From Rhodovastum sp963709085 (GTDB taxonomy: Bacteria > Pseudomonadota > Alphaproteobacteria > Acetobacterales > Acetobacteraceae), in the NCBI GenBank assembly GCA_963709085.1, contig CAVPVB010000007.1:2666001-2730000 (forward strand): DNA of 64,000 bases, in the 5' to 3' direction. The translations under genes and the position numbers were made by a program. Below are positions 63,208 through 64,000 of the stretch, piece after piece (the first letter of the stretch is position 1; the number at the start of each line of letters is the position of its first letter). The notes under the pieces were generated by a model. It searched no databases and was not told the origin of the DNA. It saw only the letters and a list, made by a program, of their open reading frames with translations.

Positions 63208-63950
63208 TTCTCGATTGCCATTACCTGGCGTTGCCGGATTTATGACGAATATGTTGCTACCCTGACGCCCGGGCGGCCCCCGGGGCGGCCGGCGTTGCGA
63301 TCCGGCGACGCGGAGCTGGCGCTCGCGGTTTTGTCCGGCAGGTGTGCCGCGGCGACACCTCCGGGGGGGCGTTAATGATTCGTCAATGGATCGTTACAGT
63401 TATAGCCAACCCGCCCAGAGTTTGTTTGTTGAACGCAACAGAATGCCGCAGGAAAGCACAAATTAAACACGCGTCCGTCTCAAAAACATTCGAAAATTCA
63501 ACAGGCCGCACCATGCGCAGATTCCTGCTCAGGCGCACTCCAGCATTTCGTCCAAATATCGATGCACCCGGAAACCCATCGACAGGCAGGCTCTGCTCGA
63601 AATGATCCAGCCTTTCATCTCACACATTTTTATTACGTGCTTACGCGTGTTTCCGCTTGCTCCTCATTTCCGCGGCGCACTATAGAAACGGTCACGGCAG
63701 CTCAACCCACCGGGGACAAATGGCTCACGCAGACTCAGGATGGGCGCCTGTCTTGCAGGCGACCGTTGATTGGCCTTCTTCAGCGGATGCCGGCTTCAGC
63801 GGATGCCGGGCACAAACCTTCCGCGGGCGCAATCGGTTGTGATCGCGCAGTGCCAATGTTCGTGTCGATCGCTTCAGCTCGGCCTGCATCGTCAATCCGG
63901 CAGCCAGTTGCTCATTCGCGTAAATCGATCTCGGTCCGGAGGAGTTTCGT
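63208..63950 (+). other. Intergenic region without convincing gene
   Basis: About 740 bases of lower GC than average. No ORF in it shows protein-like composition or a recognisable motif. It contains a 16-base tandem duplication at 63778. The size suits a long regulatory region for the gene starting at 63951. Confidence 0.5.
63778..63809 (+). repeat. 16-bp tandem duplication
   Basis: CTTCAGCGGATGCCGG occurs twice without a gap. Confidence 0.7.
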
Positions 63951-64000
63951 ATGTCTGACGTAACGATAGCTGGTCCCGGCGGCAGCACGATCGCTATCTC
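63951..64000 (+). CDS. Start of a gene running off the window
   Basis: ATG at 63951 with GGAGGAG eight bases upstream, a strong site. The first residues are MSDVTIAGPGGSTIAIS; the Gly/Ser/Thr and beta-strand character is like the start of large repeat or adhesion proteins, but 16 residues are too few to name it. Confidence 0.5.
   Translation, partial: MSDVTIAGPGGSTIAI

Overview
The window is GC-rich, closely packed bacterial DNA whose gene set and rRNA sequences look alphaproteobacterial, most likely Rhodospirillales/Acetobacteraceae. This assignment is an inference from gene families, the rRNA operon order and the style of the dispersed repeats; no database search was possible. Most of the window is ordinary chromosome: housekeeping, repair, respiration and envelope genes. 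There is no CRISPR array, no intact insertion sequence and no complete prophage.

Layout. 1-3.3 kb: two minus-strand GT4 glycosyltransferases, then a zinc deacylase of the AstE/AspA family. 3.3-9.1 kb: a complete minus-strand rRNA operon (16S, tRNA-Ile, tRNA-Ala, 23S, 5S, tRNA-fMet) with a recognisable promoter, a boxA-like site and inverted repeats that bracket 16S and 23S as processing stems. 9.3-16.4 kb: acetyltransferase, SbmA/YddA-type ABC transporter, DUF1499 lipoprotein, DUF3253 protein, frameshifted EAL protein, an unknown helical protein and a carnitine-dehydrogenase-like enzyme. 16.5-25.7 kb: an orphan molybdenum hydroxylase large subunit, uvrB, a chloroperoxidase-type hydrolase, an SDR and uvrC. 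25.7-31.3 kb: PHP phosphoesterase, cbpA/cbpM chaperone pair, ygfZ, thioesterase, secreted hydrolase and a DUF2076 protein. 31.6-43.4 kb: glyQ-glyS, ppdK, GT2, a small secreted protein, secD-secF, and an EAL-EcsC pair. 43.5-47.3 kb: chemoreceptor, iron alcohol dehydrogenase and a BrnT/BrnA toxin-antitoxin pair. 48.4-57.5 kb: the full cbb3 oxidase locus (ccoN O Q P G H I S on the minus strand), preceded by a small membrane gene, with a divergent TauE/SafE-type membrane gene; a perfect FNR/FixK box lies between them. 57.5-64 kb: GT61 enzyme, acyl-CoA dehydrogenase, YXWGXW lipoprotein, DUF1445 enzyme, a divergent HTH/DUF6362 versus XRE-repressor module, and the start of a new gene at the window edge.

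Genes that work together: UvrB and UvrC are two of the three excinuclease subunits; GlyQ and GlyS form one tRNA synthetase; SecD and SecF one translocase accessory complex; CbpA and CbpM a co-chaperone and its modulator. ccoNOP encode the oxidase, ccoQ a small subunit, and ccoGHIS its copper and assembly factors.

Two features run through the window. First, a dispersed GC-rich double-hairpin repeat (core GGGTCCAGGGCAGAGCCC) occurs about seven times between genes, once inside the rRNA operon spacer and once as part of the coding start of ccoI. Second, five genes (an EAL gene, glyS, ppdK, ccoG, ccoO) carry nine frameshift sites, all explicable by extra bases. Because glyS should be indispensable, sequence error is more likely than decay. 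Long antisense ORFs are common because of the high GC and were left out.
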